A DNA stretch of 60,000 bases from Bolinopsis microptera (Eukaryota > Ctenophora > Tentaculata > Lobata > Bolinopsidae): positions 3,901,538-3,961,537 of the forward strand of contig NC_087084.1 of NCBI RefSeq assembly GCF_026151205.1, read 5' to 3'. Every line of letters starts with the position of its first letter. Position 1 is the first letter of the stretch. Below the pieces are notes generated by a model that worked only from the letters and a program-made list of their open reading frames with translations, did not search any database and was not told the origin of the DNA. Position numbers and translations under genes: made by a program. Positions 59,976 through 60,000 of this stretch are shown one piece after another.

Positions 59976-60000
59976 GAAGTCGAATCACTTCGGGTTTATT

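Overview
The window is nuclear DNA from an animal. It is AT-rich and has spliced genes with GT-AG introns of about 100-1600 bp, extracellular modules (sushi/CCP, galactose-binding-like, ephrin-receptor-like), signal peptides and many eukaryotic mobile elements. The domain mix would suit a marine, perhaps non-bilaterian, invertebrate, but no marker fixes the phylum. No rRNA, tRNA, CRISPR or bacterial operon was seen.

Region 1 (1 to ~28,097) is a head-to-tail array of a ~4.2 kb unit, six full spacings plus a partial seventh copy. Copies differ by dense single-base indels everywhere, including start codons and splice sites, which looks like uncorrected long-read sequence. Read across copies, the unit holds a two-exon gene on + (gene A: signal peptide, Cys-rich domain, charged Ala/Pro/Lys tail), a candidate antisense gene (gene C, possible GPI-type C-terminus) and a weaker + candidate (gene B). 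I recognise none of these families.

Region 2 (~28,098-43,841) is a mosaic of six repeat modules, here named FB, L, R, H, S and P, arranged as nested inverted and direct repeats. P and R resemble the 3' end of a Penelope-like retroelement. H carries two consecutive GC-rich hairpins. A small element with terminal direct repeats and an 11-bp target duplication is inserted at 41,973-42,618. About 840 bp (31,856-32,698) is homopolymer noise.

Region 3 (44,103-56,363, +) is one well-resolved 22-exon gene for a type I membrane protein of about 1,290 residues: signal peptide, two galactose-binding-like domains, eight near-identical CCP modules on duplicated phase-1 exons, three further CCP modules, a Cys-containing stalk, an ephrin-receptor-like module, a last CCP, one membrane span and a short tail ending in a PDZ-ligand-like motif. 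It looks like a complement/allorecognition-style surface receptor; that role is inference. Its introns hold several foldback or inverted-repeat elements.

Region 4 (56,364-60,000) has a small secreted-protein gene on - (57,032-57,407, one frame break), convergent with the receptor gene, and at the right edge a fragment of a MULE-type transposase. The rest shows nothing coding that I can support.
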